The translations under genes and the position numbers were made by a program. Under the pieces are notes generated by a model, which was not told the origin of the DNA, made no database searches, and worked only from the letters and a program-made list of their open reading frames with translations. Below, piece after piece: positions 17,662 through 26,504 of a stretch of 64,000 bases of DNA (the stretch's first letter is position 1; each line of letters starts with the position of its first letter). Origin of the DNA: Pseudomonadota bacterium (GTDB taxonomy: Bacteria > SZUA-182 > DTGQ01); the NCBI GenBank assembly GCA_030625085.1, contig DAOURK010000001.1, positions 62,001-126,000 on the forward strand, in the 5' to 3' direction.

Positions 17662-20340
17662 ATGGTTAAAGATGAAAATGTAAATACCCAACCAATGGAG
17701 CGAGACGAAAATGGTGAAGATAAAGAAGCTATGATAACTGAAAATATGGCTCTCTTTGGTCATATGTTGGAAGAATCCAGAAAAGAGCGAGAAGGACTCA
17801 ATGAGTTACTCAATCAGATGCGCGCTCAGATTGCCGGTCTTTGTGAAAATAGCGAAATGATCATGCGGGTTGAAAAACGGGTTGAGACTTTGCAATTTTT
17901 ATCTGAGGCCACGGAGAAAAAAATTTCAGAGATCCTTCAATTTCGGGAGCATATCGATGATGTAAATCGAAAATTAGACGCTTTTACTGCCCTTGATCAA
18001 CAATTACATAAAAAGTATGAAGATTTATCAGCTCAAAAAAAGATTTTTGATGGAATGAAGACAGAGGTTGAGCAATTTCAGGGGACTGTTGGACAGATCG
18101 ATGAACATATTCATACCCTCCAGGAAGAAACCGGGCAGTTAGGACAAAAGATGGATCAGATAGCTGATCGAAAGGTTGATATTGATTTGGCGGTGGAGGA
18201 GGCTGAAAAATTTTCTGCTCTTATGGAGAAACTGCATATAGAGTTCAAAGAAATAGAACAGGAGCGGGGGGCTGTTTTTTCGCAGATGGCAGCTTTTACT
18301 GATCGCGCGGCTAAATATGAAGATTTGATCGGGAATGTTCAAAAAAAGGTTGAGGAGGTGGAAAGGGATCGAAAGCAATATGAAATGACCAAACAGAAGT
18401 TGGACAACCTGAATTCATTGTATGAATATATTAAAACCAAAATGAATACCTTATCCCAGCAGCGTTTGATTGTGGAAAAGGCCAATGAAGAAGCAGGGAG
18501 GCTTAATGTCTTATTTTGGGACATGGAAGCGAAAGTAAATAAATTGACTGAAGAAAATAAATTAATTAAAAAGACTGAAAAAAATGTTTTGCGTTTAGAA
18601 TCGATGTTTAATGATGTAAATTCTAAGATTAAAGAGGTTAATGAAGCAAAGGTCTTTTTAAGTAATGTCAGTGAACAAATGGATGGCTTACAATATGTAA
18701 TGCAGGAAGTTAATGAAAAGAGTAAGACATTGGATGAAAGGCAACAGAATATAGATAATTTGGGAGAGCGGATTGATTATTTGCGTTCACGGATAGAGGA
18801 TGTGGAGCAGAAAGGGGACGATATTTTATCCTTACAAACTGATGTTCAAAAATCCAGGGAGCAGCTTTATAATGTGAATCAGGAATTGCAGGAAGTAAGA
18901 AAAGAATGTGATGAAGTGCTGGATCAAAAAGGGTTGATCAAAGAAGTAAAATCTCAATTGCTGGAAATAGATGTATTAACGCAAAATATGCAATCAGAGG
19001 CGGAACGAATTGAAGGGAAAGGAAAATTGATTGAGCGAATAGAGGGGAAAGTGGGAAATCTTACTTCTAGTCTTCTGGATATTGAAGAGCGAATGATGGG
19101 TATAGAGTCTAAGAGATCTGAACTGAATGAACTGGAATCTCAAATTAGTGAAATAAAAAAAATGGGTGAAACGGTTACCAAAACAGAAGAGGAAATGCTC
19201 GAGAGGTCCGGCCATATTCATAAGATTCAGCAGCAGACGGAAAGCTTGACTCGCCTTTCCGGTGAGCTGAATGGGAAAATGGATTTGTTGGATCAACGTC
19301 AATCCTTTATTGAAAGCCTGGAAACCCGGGTTTCTCGTTTGAATCAGGTGAGTAATGAGCTTGAAGGCCGGATTGAGATGGTTTTGGAGAATAAATCAGA
19401 GGTCGAGAAGACGGAGGAAAAATTAAGCGCCTTAAAGGTTACCCTGAATGATGTCCAAGGTAAAAGCGCTGAGTTTTTGCACGAGAAAGCAAAAATTCAG
19501 CAAATGTACGAACAAATTGAGGAGTTGCATGTTCAGACCAATGAAGTGAAGCAAATGGTTGGTCAGATTAATGAAAATAAGGAAGCAGTTCAGAAAATTC
19601 ATGCTACATTGAGTGAAAATGAAACCAAAATTTTAAATCTTTTTGGTTCAATAGATCATAAAATCCACGATGTTGAGCATTGGCGTACAGAAGTTCAAGA
19701 GATTATGGAAAGTCAAATGGCCCAATTTCGAGATATGCTTCAACAGATGGATGAGGGTGCAGCCAAGGCTTCCGATAGGATGGTAGATGTTGAAAAGATG
19801 GAGCATAAGTTGAAGAACCTTTCTCAATTGGATAGAGAAATTGAGAAGAAAATTGATGTCCTTGCCACCCGAAAGAGTGCTTTGTCTGAGTTGGAGAAGA
19901 AAATTGACACCCTGGAGGATTTATCTCGGGGGATTAATGATATTATGGGGAAGATATCCGGGGGGAAAGATGCGATTGAGAATACCAATAGGGATATTCA
20001 GGAAGTAAATTTGTTGGCCCAGGACCTCCGAGGTCGAATGCAAAGCCTGCTTTCGGAAAAGGAAAAGGTAGATGAAGTTGATAGCAGGTTAAAAAGTTTA
20101 CACAGTTTAATGACCGATACTCATAAGAAGATGGGGACTATTTTGAAAAATGTTCAACTGATTGATGAGGCGGATTACCGAATGAAGAAACTGGACCTTA
20201 TGGCTGAAGATCTTAAGGTGAAGTTAGAGACTTTGGCTCAACAGGAATCAGTAGTTGAAGAAGCGAATAAGCAGGCGGGTCAGTTGCAATTTTTATTGGG
20301 AGAAGCTGACGTAAAAATTAAAAAATTACAAAATTCATAG
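17662..20340 (+). CDS. Long cytoplasmic coiled-coil protein with an exact 31-residue repeat
   Basis: An 892-residue protein with no signal peptide, membrane segment or ATPase motif; almost the whole length is Glu/Lys/Gln-rich coiled coil. ATG 17662 is preferred over TTG 17650 because GGAGAGAG precedes it. A repeat of the form R/K-x-x-x-L-x-x-L-x-x-D/E-hydrophobic-x-x-K-hydrophobic recurs every 31 residues. Counting from the TTG, the anchor hydrophobics fall at 223-254-285-316-347-378, 533-564-595-626 and 724-755-786-817-848-879. A period of 31 is 4 heptads plus 3, so the coil must shift register in every repeat. It may form a filament or scaffold; automated labels such as SMC would be misleading because no SMC ATPase heads exist. 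The deacetylase gene follows 27 nt later. Confidence 0.85.
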   Translation: MVKDENVNTQPMERDENGEDKEAMITENMALFGHMLEESRKEREGLNELLNQMRAQIAGLCENSEMIMRVEKRVETLQFLSEATEKKISEILQFREHIDDVNRKLDAFTALDQQLHKKYEDLSAQKKIFDGMKTEVEQFQGTVGQIDEHIHTLQEETGQLGQKMDQIADRKVDIDLAVEEAEKFSALMEKLHIEFKEIEQERGAVFSQMAAFTDRAAKYEDLIGNVQKKVEEVERDRKQYEMTKQKLDNLNSLYEYIKTKMNTLSQQRLIVEKANEEAGRLNVLFWDMEAKVNKLTEENKLIKKTEKNVLRLESMFNDVNSKIKEVNEAKVFLSNVSEQMDGLQYVMQEVNEKSKTLDERQQNIDNLGERIDYLRSRIEDVEQKGDDILSLQTDVQKSREQLYNVNQELQEVRKECDEVLDQKGLIKEVKSQLLEIDVLTQNMQSEAERIEGKGKLIERIEGKVGNLTSSLLDIEERMMGIESKRSELNELESQISEIKKMGETVTKTEEEMLERSGHIHKIQQQTESLTRLSGELNGKMDLLDQRQSFIESLETRVSRLNQVSNELEGRIEMVLENKSEVEKTEEKLSALKVTLNDVQGKSAEFLHEKAKIQQMYEQIEELHVQTNEVKQMVGQINENKEAVQKIHATLSENETKILNLFGSIDHKIHDVEHWRTEVQEIMESQMAQFRDMLQQMDEGAAKASDRMVDVEKMEHKLKNLSQLDREIEKKIDVLATRKSALSELEKKIDTLEDLSRGINDIMGKISGGKDAIENTNRDIQEVNLLAQDLRGRMQSLLSEKEKVDEVDSRLKSLHSLMTDTHKKMGTILKNVQLIDEADYRMKKLDLMAEDLKVKLETLAQQESVVEEANKQAGQLQFLLGEADVKIKKLQNS

Positions 20341-20367
20341 AAAAGTCATAGGTTATTTAGGTTAGTA

Positions 20368-21918
20368 ATGTATTGTGAAAATCATCCGGAAAAACAGGTA
20401 AATACTCGATGTAAATATTGTTGGAAACCGATTTGTTCGGATTGCATCATCATGGTCGGCCAGGAATCTTTTTGCAGCCTGCGTTGTTATGCCATGTTTC
20501 TGTTGAATGAAATTCGGTGGCAATGTCGCCGGATTTTTTTTAGACAAGATCTTTATTTACGTTCCAAAATTGTTCATATAAATAAATATTCAACCCTCGC
20601 TTTAATTTTGATCTTTTTCAGTATGGGCTTGATTTTTTTCTATTCAAAAACTACCGAAGAAAGGTATGTCTATCCGCCTGAGCCGCCGCCGGTCACGGCT
20701 AATACCCCATTTGTATCTTCCCTTGGAAAGGGCGATGTTAAAGAGCAAAACCTGAAAGAGCGGAATTTGTTAAAAGAAAAGGGGAAAAAGGGTCTCTCGG
20801 AAGATTTTCAAAACAATTTATCCAATGGGGATGCTTCTCTTCCCACTTTGGCCCTGGAAGGAGAAAATAGTGCTTTTAATATCAGCCTTGCTACTGATTA
20901 TCCCAAACCGCCTCCTTATATTGTTGCTATTTGTGGCGAAGCTCCAAGCAATAGTATCGTTGCTCTTTATAATAATGGCCGATTAGGCGATACTGTGCCA
21001 TGCAGGAAAGGCAGATTTATTTTTCCGCGAATCAGACTAAAAAGGAATAAAAATTTATTACAAGCAAAATTGATTACTCCTGATGGAGATTTTCGGTTCT
21101 CTAATAGACTGGAGTTGGATGTAGACATAGCTACATCTAAAATTCAGGAAAAAGGGATTGATATTCGGCGCGGTAATCTTCAATATCCCGGGATATGTTT
21201 AAGTTTTGATGCAGGAACAAACGAAGATGCATCCTCTTACATACTGAAAGCCCTTAAGAAAAAGGGGGTGCAAACGACAATTTTTTTAACTGGGGCATTC
21301 ATACGAAGGAACCCGAAAATTGTCATGCAGATGGTTAATGACGGCCATGAGATCGGAAATCATACGGACACTCATCCTCATTTGGCTAAATTTGAAAACC
21401 GTCGGTTTAAATGCTTGCCATGGGTTAATCGCGAATTTGTTCATCGAGAATTAAAAAAAGTGGAAGAGGCTTTTTACCATTTGACCGGTAAAAATTTAAG
21501 CCCTTATTGGCGTTCTCCTTATGGGGAATCTAATTTAAAAATTCGTAAATGGGCCGAGGAGTTAGGCTACGTCCATGTTTCCTGGACTTGTGGCCGGGCC
21601 TGGGAGGATGGGCTGGACAGTCTTGATTGGGTGACAGATACGTCTTCGATTAAATATCACTCTGCTGATGAGATTCAGGACCAAATAATAAATTTTGGCA
21701 AGGGCACAAGATACGCCGCCAATGGAGGGGTTGTATTGATGCACTTGAGCACCTCCAGGTCGTTTAAAGATGCAGTCTATACCAGGCTGCCGGAAATTAT
21801 TGACGGATTGCGCGACAGAGGCTGTGAAATAGTGAAAATTTCCCAGGTACTTTCCGAAATTCCTGAGAAGGGGGGTGGGGAAGGTCAAATTAAGAGCGCT
21901 GGGACTAATAATCCATGA
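20368..21918 (+). CDS. B-box-like zinc finger, membrane anchor and NodB polysaccharide deacetylase fusion
   Basis: A 516-residue protein. Residues 1-40 carry a zinc-finger pattern (Cys3, His6, Cys15, Cys18, Cys23, Cys26, Cys36, Cys40) of the B-box type often fused to bacterial membrane proteins. One membrane helix follows at about 75-92, then a linker, an Ig-like domain (about 180-255) and a NodB/CE4 domain (about 270-505). The CE4 motifs are SFDAG, with Ala in place of the usual second Asp of TFDDG, HTDTHPH (metal His) and RSPYGES. The finger would face the cytoplasm and the deacetylase the periplasm. Substrate unknown: peptidoglycan, exopolysaccharide or another N-acetylated glycan. Confidence 0.85.
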   Translation: MYCENHPEKQVNTRCKYCWKPICSDCIIMVGQESFCSLRCYAMFLLNEIRWQCRRIFFRQDLYLRSKIVHINKYSTLALILIFFSMGLIFFYSKTTEERYVYPPEPPPVTANTPFVSSLGKGDVKEQNLKERNLLKEKGKKGLSEDFQNNLSNGDASLPTLALEGENSAFNISLATDYPKPPPYIVAICGEAPSNSIVALYNNGRLGDTVPCRKGRFIFPRIRLKRNKNLLQAKLITPDGDFRFSNRLELDVDIATSKIQEKGIDIRRGNLQYPGICLSFDAGTNEDASSYILKALKKKGVQTTIFLTGAFIRRNPKIVMQMVNDGHEIGNHTDTHPHLAKFENRRFKCLPWVNREFVHRELKKVEEAFYHLTGKNLSPYWRSPYGESNLKIRKWAEELGYVHVSWTCGRAWEDGLDSLDWVTDTSSIKYHSADEIQDQIINFGKGTRYAANGGVVLMHLSTSRSFKDAVYTRLPEIIDGLRDRGCEIVKISQVLSEIPEKGGGEGQIKSAGTNNP

Positions 21919-21951
21919 GCAAGCTGAAAGAAGAAATCCTGGTAACGAGTA

Positions 21952-22383
21952 ATGGCTATTGAAGAGGGAGTTGTAACTGGGATTGAAGAATCATTTGCAT
22001 TGGTAAAGGTGGTTCGAAAGACCGCCTGCGCACATTGTCCTTCCGCCGGCTCTTGCCACATTGAATCCGATCGTGATATGCTCGTAAAGGCTCAGAATGA
22101 AGCCGGCGCAAGAATTGGTCAGAGAGTAAAACTTTTTATTTCTCCAGGCTCGATCTTGGCAGCTTCATTTTTATTATATCTTGTTCCTCTTTTTGGTTTA
22201 GTGATGGGAGCAGCCATAGGTAAATTAGTGGTGGCTCCTTTTTTTGCTAATCTATCTTCAGAGCTTTTGGCCGCCGGGATTGGTTTGATAACCATGGCTG
22301 GCGTTTTTTTAGGAATTCGGTTTTATGATCAACACCGTAGACAAAAAGAGAAATATATCCCCAAAATCATTCAAATACTTTGA
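21952..22383 (+). CDS. RseC/MucC-family membrane protein
   Basis: A 143-residue inner-membrane protein of the RseC/MucC family, linked in E. coli to sigma-E control and to reduction of SoxR through the Rsx complex. The N-terminal domain has a cysteine cluster CAHCPSAGSC (about residues 26-35) that could bind metal or an Fe-S cluster, followed by two membrane helices (about 63-85 and 95-120) and a basic tail. It is 33 nt downstream of the deacetylase, so the coiled-coil, deacetylase and RseC genes may form one operon. No rnf/rsx genes are in view. Confidence 0.85.
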   Translation: MAIEEGVVTGIEESFALVKVVRKTACAHCPSAGSCHIESDRDMLVKAQNEAGARIGQRVKLFISPGSILAASFLLYLVPLFGLVMGAAIGKLVVAPFFANLSSELLAAGIGLITMAGVFLGIRFYDQHRRQKEKYIPKIIQIL

Positions 22384-22447
22384 AATATAGATTCTCAAAA
22401 AAATAATTTCGTAATTTCACGGCAATTCTCATTATGATAAGTAGTGG

Positions 22448-22516
22448 AAAGTTAGCAAAATGTTCGCTTTACAAAAAGCCTCCCTATGTCGCTTCAGCGA
22501 ACATTTTGCCAACTTT
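22448..22516. repeat. 69-bp palindromic element (family AAAGTTGGCAAAATGTTCGC)
   Basis: 21-bp terminal inverted repeats (22448-22468 and 22496-22516) with one mismatch flank a 27-bp centre. A related, more decayed copy lies at 34680-34779. The element occupies the spacer before the phosphofructokinase gene. Confidence 0.7.
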
Positions 22517-22595
22517 TATACGTTATAAATTTGTTTGGCGGGAATTTTAAAAATAGTGTTAAGAACGAATATGAAAGTCTGAAAGGAGGGAAAGT

Positions 22596-23810
22596 ATGGG
22601 TGAAGTTAAAAAAATCGGCCTTATAACCAGTGGTGGCGATTGCGGTGGGTTGAATGCAGTAGTCAAAGGGGCCGCTCAGATGGCTAATTCTCTGGGCATT
22701 GAGCCTGTTGTTATTCCTAATGGCTATGCCGGGTTATATAATTTAATACATTTTGAAAGCTTAACTACCTTAACCCCAAGCCGTTTGAGTCAATTTGAAG
22801 CAAATCCGGCGGGATCTGAAGCAGGCCATTCTCGAGTAAAGATAAGAAAGATTAATGACCCTGGAAAATATGACAGAATTAAACAAGGGTTACAACGTTT
22901 TTCAATAGACGGTTTACTTATCAGCGGAGGTGATGACACGGGCAGCGTTTTGGTAGATCTTTCCGATCAGGGAATCCCTTGCATCCATGCCCCCAAAACC
23001 ATGGACCTGGATTTGCAATCCTACTCTGTGGGCGGGGATTCTACTATTAATCGCATTACCCAATTTATTCAAGACTTAAAAACCACCGGCCGAACTCATA
23101 ATCGTATTATTGTAATTGAGGTTTTTGGAAGATATGCCGGCCACACGGCTCTTCGCGGCGGGGTGGCGGCTGAGGCAGACGCAATTTTAATTCCGGAAAT
23201 TCCGGTGGATTTTAATATTTTATATCATCATATGGTTACAACCTTCACCCAACGAATTCGAGAAAGCGATGTCAAGGCTGGGACTTATACTATCGTTGTA
23301 TCAGAGGGATTGGCTGATGCTTCAGGCAGAGAAATTATCGATGAAAGCGCCGGGATTGATGCTTTCGGGCATAAGAAATTGGCTGGCGCTGGGAAATATG
23401 TTTGTCAGGAATTGGAAAAACGCTTAAAGGCTGATCCAGGAATTAAACAATTTATGCAAGACACTGGGCAATTTGTCCAGGGCTTGTATGAATTCCCAGA
23501 GATTCGAAGTGTTCGTCCCGGACATTTAGTGCGATGTGGCGCATCTTCCTCTTATGATGTTAATTTTGGGAAAGAAGCAGGGGCCGGTGCAGTGCTATTG
23601 CTGAGAAGGGGGATTACCGGTGTAACCATCTGTGGAATAAAAGGTAACAAGATTTTTTATCAAAAAACCAGTGAGGTTATTAAACAACGTTATGTTGACT
23701 TAGATTTGGTGGCCTTGTATGAAGATATGGGGTTTTGTTTTGGTCGGGAATCCGGGACATATAAAGGTGAAGCAACCGAGATAATTGGGCCGATTGATCG
23801 AATATATTAA
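22596..23810 (+). CDS. Phosphofructokinase, predicted pyrophosphate-dependent
   Basis: Phosphorylates fructose 6-phosphate. The 404-residue protein has the PFK fold with the nucleotide loop LITSGGDCGGLN at the N-terminus. Two sites separate ATP from PPi enzymes: GGDD (Asp114, where ATP enzymes have Gly) and PKTMD (Lys134, where ATP enzymes have Gly in PGTID). Both are of the PPi type, so it should use pyrophosphate and run reversibly. The catalytic Asp137 is kept, but the usual TIDND reads TMDLD. The substrate motif EVFGRYAGHTAL is present. GGAGGG lies 8 nt before the ATG. It stands alone. Confidence 0.88.
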   Translation: MGEVKKIGLITSGGDCGGLNAVVKGAAQMANSLGIEPVVIPNGYAGLYNLIHFESLTTLTPSRLSQFEANPAGSEAGHSRVKIRKINDPGKYDRIKQGLQRFSIDGLLISGGDDTGSVLVDLSDQGIPCIHAPKTMDLDLQSYSVGGDSTINRITQFIQDLKTTGRTHNRIIVIEVFGRYAGHTALRGGVAAEADAILIPEIPVDFNILYHHMVTTFTQRIRESDVKAGTYTIVVSEGLADASGREIIDESAGIDAFGHKKLAGAGKYVCQELEKRLKADPGIKQFMQDTGQFVQGLYEFPEIRSVRPGHLVRCGASSSYDVNFGKEAGAGAVLLLRRGITGVTICGIKGNKIFYQKTSEVIKQRYVDLDLVALYEDMGFCFGRESGTYKGEATEIIGPIDRIY

Positions 23811-23912
23811 CACCTTTACTTTTTTTGAATCTATATACATTTATTTCGAAAGCCTAGTCTTTGGCCCCGGCTTTTTACAGGGGAGATTGATTTCTTATAA
23901 TAAATAGTAGGT

Positions 23913-24290
23913 TTAAATCCAGGAAATAAGGGTGATGCCCAGGACAACTAGAATTAACCCCCAAAGACGAATTGATTGATCCGATGCCTTAGTAAACCAC
24001 CATTCTAAAATTTTATGGGTTTGTTTGGTTGGCAAAAAGAGCAAGAGAAGTGCTTTAAGACACACCAGGAGACCGAGGATAAAAATAAACCATTTGGCTT
24101 GACTTCCAAAAGCTGCTACACAAAGTAAAATTCCTATAGGCAAGGGGATAACTGCGAATATTTTAGGATTGCTTTCAGAGATGATATGATGCAACATTTT
24201 TTGAAATTTTTCAGCGTATAAAACATGAATCGTCCCTAATATAATCCATAACAAACCGATAATATACGGAATCCATTTAATCCATTTCAT
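23913..24290 (-). CDS. Small four-helix membrane protein of unknown function
   Basis: A 125-residue protein with four hydrophobic helices (about 8-26, 44-60, 65-86 and 106-124) separated by short charged loops. The family was not recognised. The hydrophobic pattern and the coherent start (MKWIKWIPY) support a real gene. It is the only minus-strand gene between 1 and 26.9 kb. Confidence 0.7.
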   Translation of the reverse strand: MKWIKWIPYIIGLLWIILGTIHVLYAEKFQKMLHHIISESNPKIFAVIPLPIGILLCVAAFGSQAKWFIFILGLLVCLKALLLLFLPTKQTHKILEWWFTKASDQSIRLWGLILVVLGITLISWI

Positions 24291-24463
24291 GACGTATCTC
24301 CCTGGTCTATGGTTAGTTTATTTTTTTTCAATAAGCCTTTTTTCAATACGGTGAATTAAAAACAGTCTAGTTTTTTTTTACTATTATGTCAATATCCCTA
24401 AAAAATTTTTTTGTGTATTAAGGGCGAATTTTCAATACCCATGCCTTCAACCTTAAAAATAGG

Positions 24464-24491
24464 TTGACAACAGGGATAATAATATGATAAT
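24464..24491 (+). promoter_or_regulatory. Predicted sigma-70 promoter
   Basis: A perfect TTGACA (24464-24469) and GATAAT (24486-24491) are spaced by 16 nt, about 90 nt upstream of the STN/TPR gene. Confidence 0.6.
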
Positions 24492-24582
24492 TTTGCCGAA
24501 AGATTAAATTTTTAGAACAAATCCGATCTCTTTTTTTATTTAAAAAATATCTTATTATTTTTTAAAAGTGAGGTTATTACCA

Positions 24583-25575
24583 ATGTCCAAAAGAATTATT
24601 TTTCGGTGTTTATTACTGGTTTGTTTGATTAATTTCGGTATATATATGATTTTTCTTCCATCAATTTCATTTTCTCAAGATCCCTTAATGAACACTCGCG
24701 AGGTTATGGAAATTAAGGTGAAAGATAATTTTTTGTCTGTAAAATTGGAAAACGCTTCTATGCGGGAAGTTTTACGAGAGATAGCTCACCAAACGGGTTT
24801 AACTTTTGAAGGACTGGAGAACGCTGAAGGGAGAGTGACGCAAGAATTTGAAAATATTCCTCTTGATCAAGGATTAAGAAAAATTAGCCAAAGCTTTATC
24901 ATGATTTTCAAAAAGACAGGAGAGAAGGGGGATGCCCTTCGCGTTGAGAAAGTTATTATTATTGCCAAAAAAAGTATGCCTGAGGACTCTCTTACTCCCC
25001 CACCGCGGGAGCCTTCCTCAATTACCAAATCCGAAACTATAAAACCAGAAAAGATCACTCCGAAACATGAAGTAGAGCAAAAGAAAAGGGCGCAAGCAGA
25101 AGCACAGAAGAAGTTAGAGGCGGAGAGGAAGGCAAGGGCAGAGAAGAGGGCAAAGGCAAAAGCAGAAGAGAGAATGAAGGCGATAGAAAAAGCAAAGGAA
25201 AAGAGGAAAGCGCGGGCAGCCAAAAAAACAACACCTGTTGCCATAACCAAACCAAAACCTCGGCCTTCTTCAACTTCTTCGGATTTGTCTCGGGGAGAGA
25301 AGTATTTTAAAGAAAAGAGATGGGATCGCGCTATGAAATATTTTAAAAAATATTTAGAGCAGAATCCCTCGGATGAACAAATGCGAGAAAAGTATAGTAT
25401 TGCCAAAGAGAATGCAGACCGGGGAATTAGTTTATATAAACAAGCAAAAAAAATGGAGAGAGAGGAAGAATTTAAAGATGCCTATCAGTACTATAAGAAA
25501 TCTTATAAAATTTATCCTCTTTTATACGATACATGGGAAAGAATGCGGGCAATAAAGAAAAAGATTAATAGATAG
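24583..25575 (+). CDS. Exported protein with STN-like domain, charged linker and TPR-like C-terminus
   Basis: A 330-residue protein (ATG 24583; GTG 24568 is possible). A signal peptide covers about residues 1-32. Residues about 45-120 (VKLENASMREVLREIAHQTG, then VTQEFENIPLDQGLRKI) match the STN domain found at the N-terminus of secretins and TonB receptors. A long Lys/Glu/Ala-rich stretch (about 165-225), probably one helix, leads to TPR-like helices (about 235-330) with GEKYFKEKRWDRAMKYFKKY. This suggests a periplasmic partner of a secretin or pilus machine, but none is nearby. The regulator gene follows 29 nt later. Confidence 0.8.
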   Translation: MSKRIIFRCLLLVCLINFGIYMIFLPSISFSQDPLMNTREVMEIKVKDNFLSVKLENASMREVLREIAHQTGLTFEGLENAEGRVTQEFENIPLDQGLRKISQSFIMIFKKTGEKGDALRVEKVIIIAKKSMPEDSLTPPPREPSSITKSETIKPEKITPKHEVEQKKRAQAEAQKKLEAERKARAEKRAKAKAEERMKAIEKAKEKRKARAAKKTTPVAITKPKPRPSSTSSDLSRGEKYFKEKRWDRAMKYFKKYLEQNPSDEQMREKYSIAKENADRGISLYKQAKKMEREEEFKDAYQYYKKSYKIYPLLYDTWERMRAIKKKINR

Positions 25576-25604
25576 TGAACGTTCCGAGTTAATAAGGGTT
25601 ATAT

Positions 25605-26504
25605 ATGGGCGAAGGAAGAATTTTAATTATTGATGATGATGAACATACTCGGAATGCTTATAGAGAGTTGTTTTCCAGTTATGGTTTTGTGACCGAGACC
25701 GCTGAAAGTGAAAATGAAGCCTATAAGTTGCTGAAAAGAGATAGTTATCAAGCAGTATTATTGGACCTGAGAGTATCGAATGATGCTCTGTTTTCTATTG
25801 CTGAGAAAATAAAGAAAACATATCCTAAGGCTTTTGTTTCTATGATGATTGTTGACCTGACTCCCGGGATGATAAAAAGGGCGACGGAGGTGCAAATTGA
25901 TGAGTGCATGGTTAAACCGGTATTGCCGGTAAAGTTGATTGCCACTATTAAAAAAGGAATACTTCGTTATCGATTAGAGGAGGAGAACCGTTGCCTGATG
26001 GAAAAACTTGAGCAGATTGAAGAACAAAACCGGCGTTGGATTGTGCATGATATTCAAACCGGGGCATACAACAGGCAATATTTAAATGAGCGTTTAGATA
26101 CGGAGATTAAAAGAGCTAAACGTCATGAACGTCGTCTCTCTGTATTACTATGTGAGTTGATTAGATCGGCTTCGGAGGGCGATGAACAAGAAGCTGATAA
26201 TTCTTCACCTGATGGACACAGAAAATTGATGAAAATTTTATCTGATAGCATTCGTGATATTGATATTATTGCTCGCTATAAAAATGGTTTTGCAGTTATT
26301 CTGCCGGAAACCAATTCAGAGGGATCTTCTACTCTATGTGGCCGCTTGAAGGAAAGCCTTTCTGATTTTTTTGAATTTGATGAAAAAATATCTGATTTAG
26401 ATTTTGAGCAAAAACCGGCTGTGCGCTTGGGGACAGCTACCTATCCCTTAGACGCCAATGTCACCAATGGTTTGCTTGAGATCGCCGAAAAACGGCTGCA
26501 ATAA
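25605..26504 (+). CDS. Response regulator with receiver domain and degenerate GGDEF domain
   Basis: A 299-residue cytoplasmic protein. The receiver domain (about 5-118) keeps the acidic pocket Asp10-Asp11-Asp12, phospho-acceptor Asp54 and Lys104, so it should be phosphorylated. The second domain opens like a GGDEF domain (DIQTGAYNRQYLNERL at about 149-164), but the active-site motif RYGGDEF reads RYKNGF (224-229), and the first metal-site Asp is Glu184. It cannot make cyclic di-GMP in the usual way and probably works by protein contact or nucleotide sensing. No kinase is adjacent. Pairing with the STN/TPR gene suggests one output module. Confidence 0.85.
   Translation: MGEGRILIIDDDEHTRNAYRELFSSYGFVTETAESENEAYKLLKRDSYQAVLLDLRVSNDALFSIAEKIKKTYPKAFVSMMIVDLTPGMIKRATEVQIDECMVKPVLPVKLIATIKKGILRYRLEEENRCLMEKLEQIEEQNRRWIVHDIQTGAYNRQYLNERLDTEIKRAKRHERRLSVLLCELIRSASEGDEQEADNSSPDGHRKLMKILSDSIRDIDIIARYKNGFAVILPETNSEGSSTLCGRLKESLSDFFEFDEKISDLDFEQKPAVRLGTATYPLDANVTNGLLEIAEKRLQ

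Noticed and set aside
17650-20340. SMC or chromosome-segregation ATPase for the coiled-coil protein
   Set aside because: No Walker A, Walker B or hinge is present in 892 residues.
24867-25406. 179-codon minus-strand frame
   Set aside because: It is the complement of the Lys/Glu/Ala-rich linker of the STN/TPR gene; composition is Ser/Phe/Ala-rich and has no start signal.
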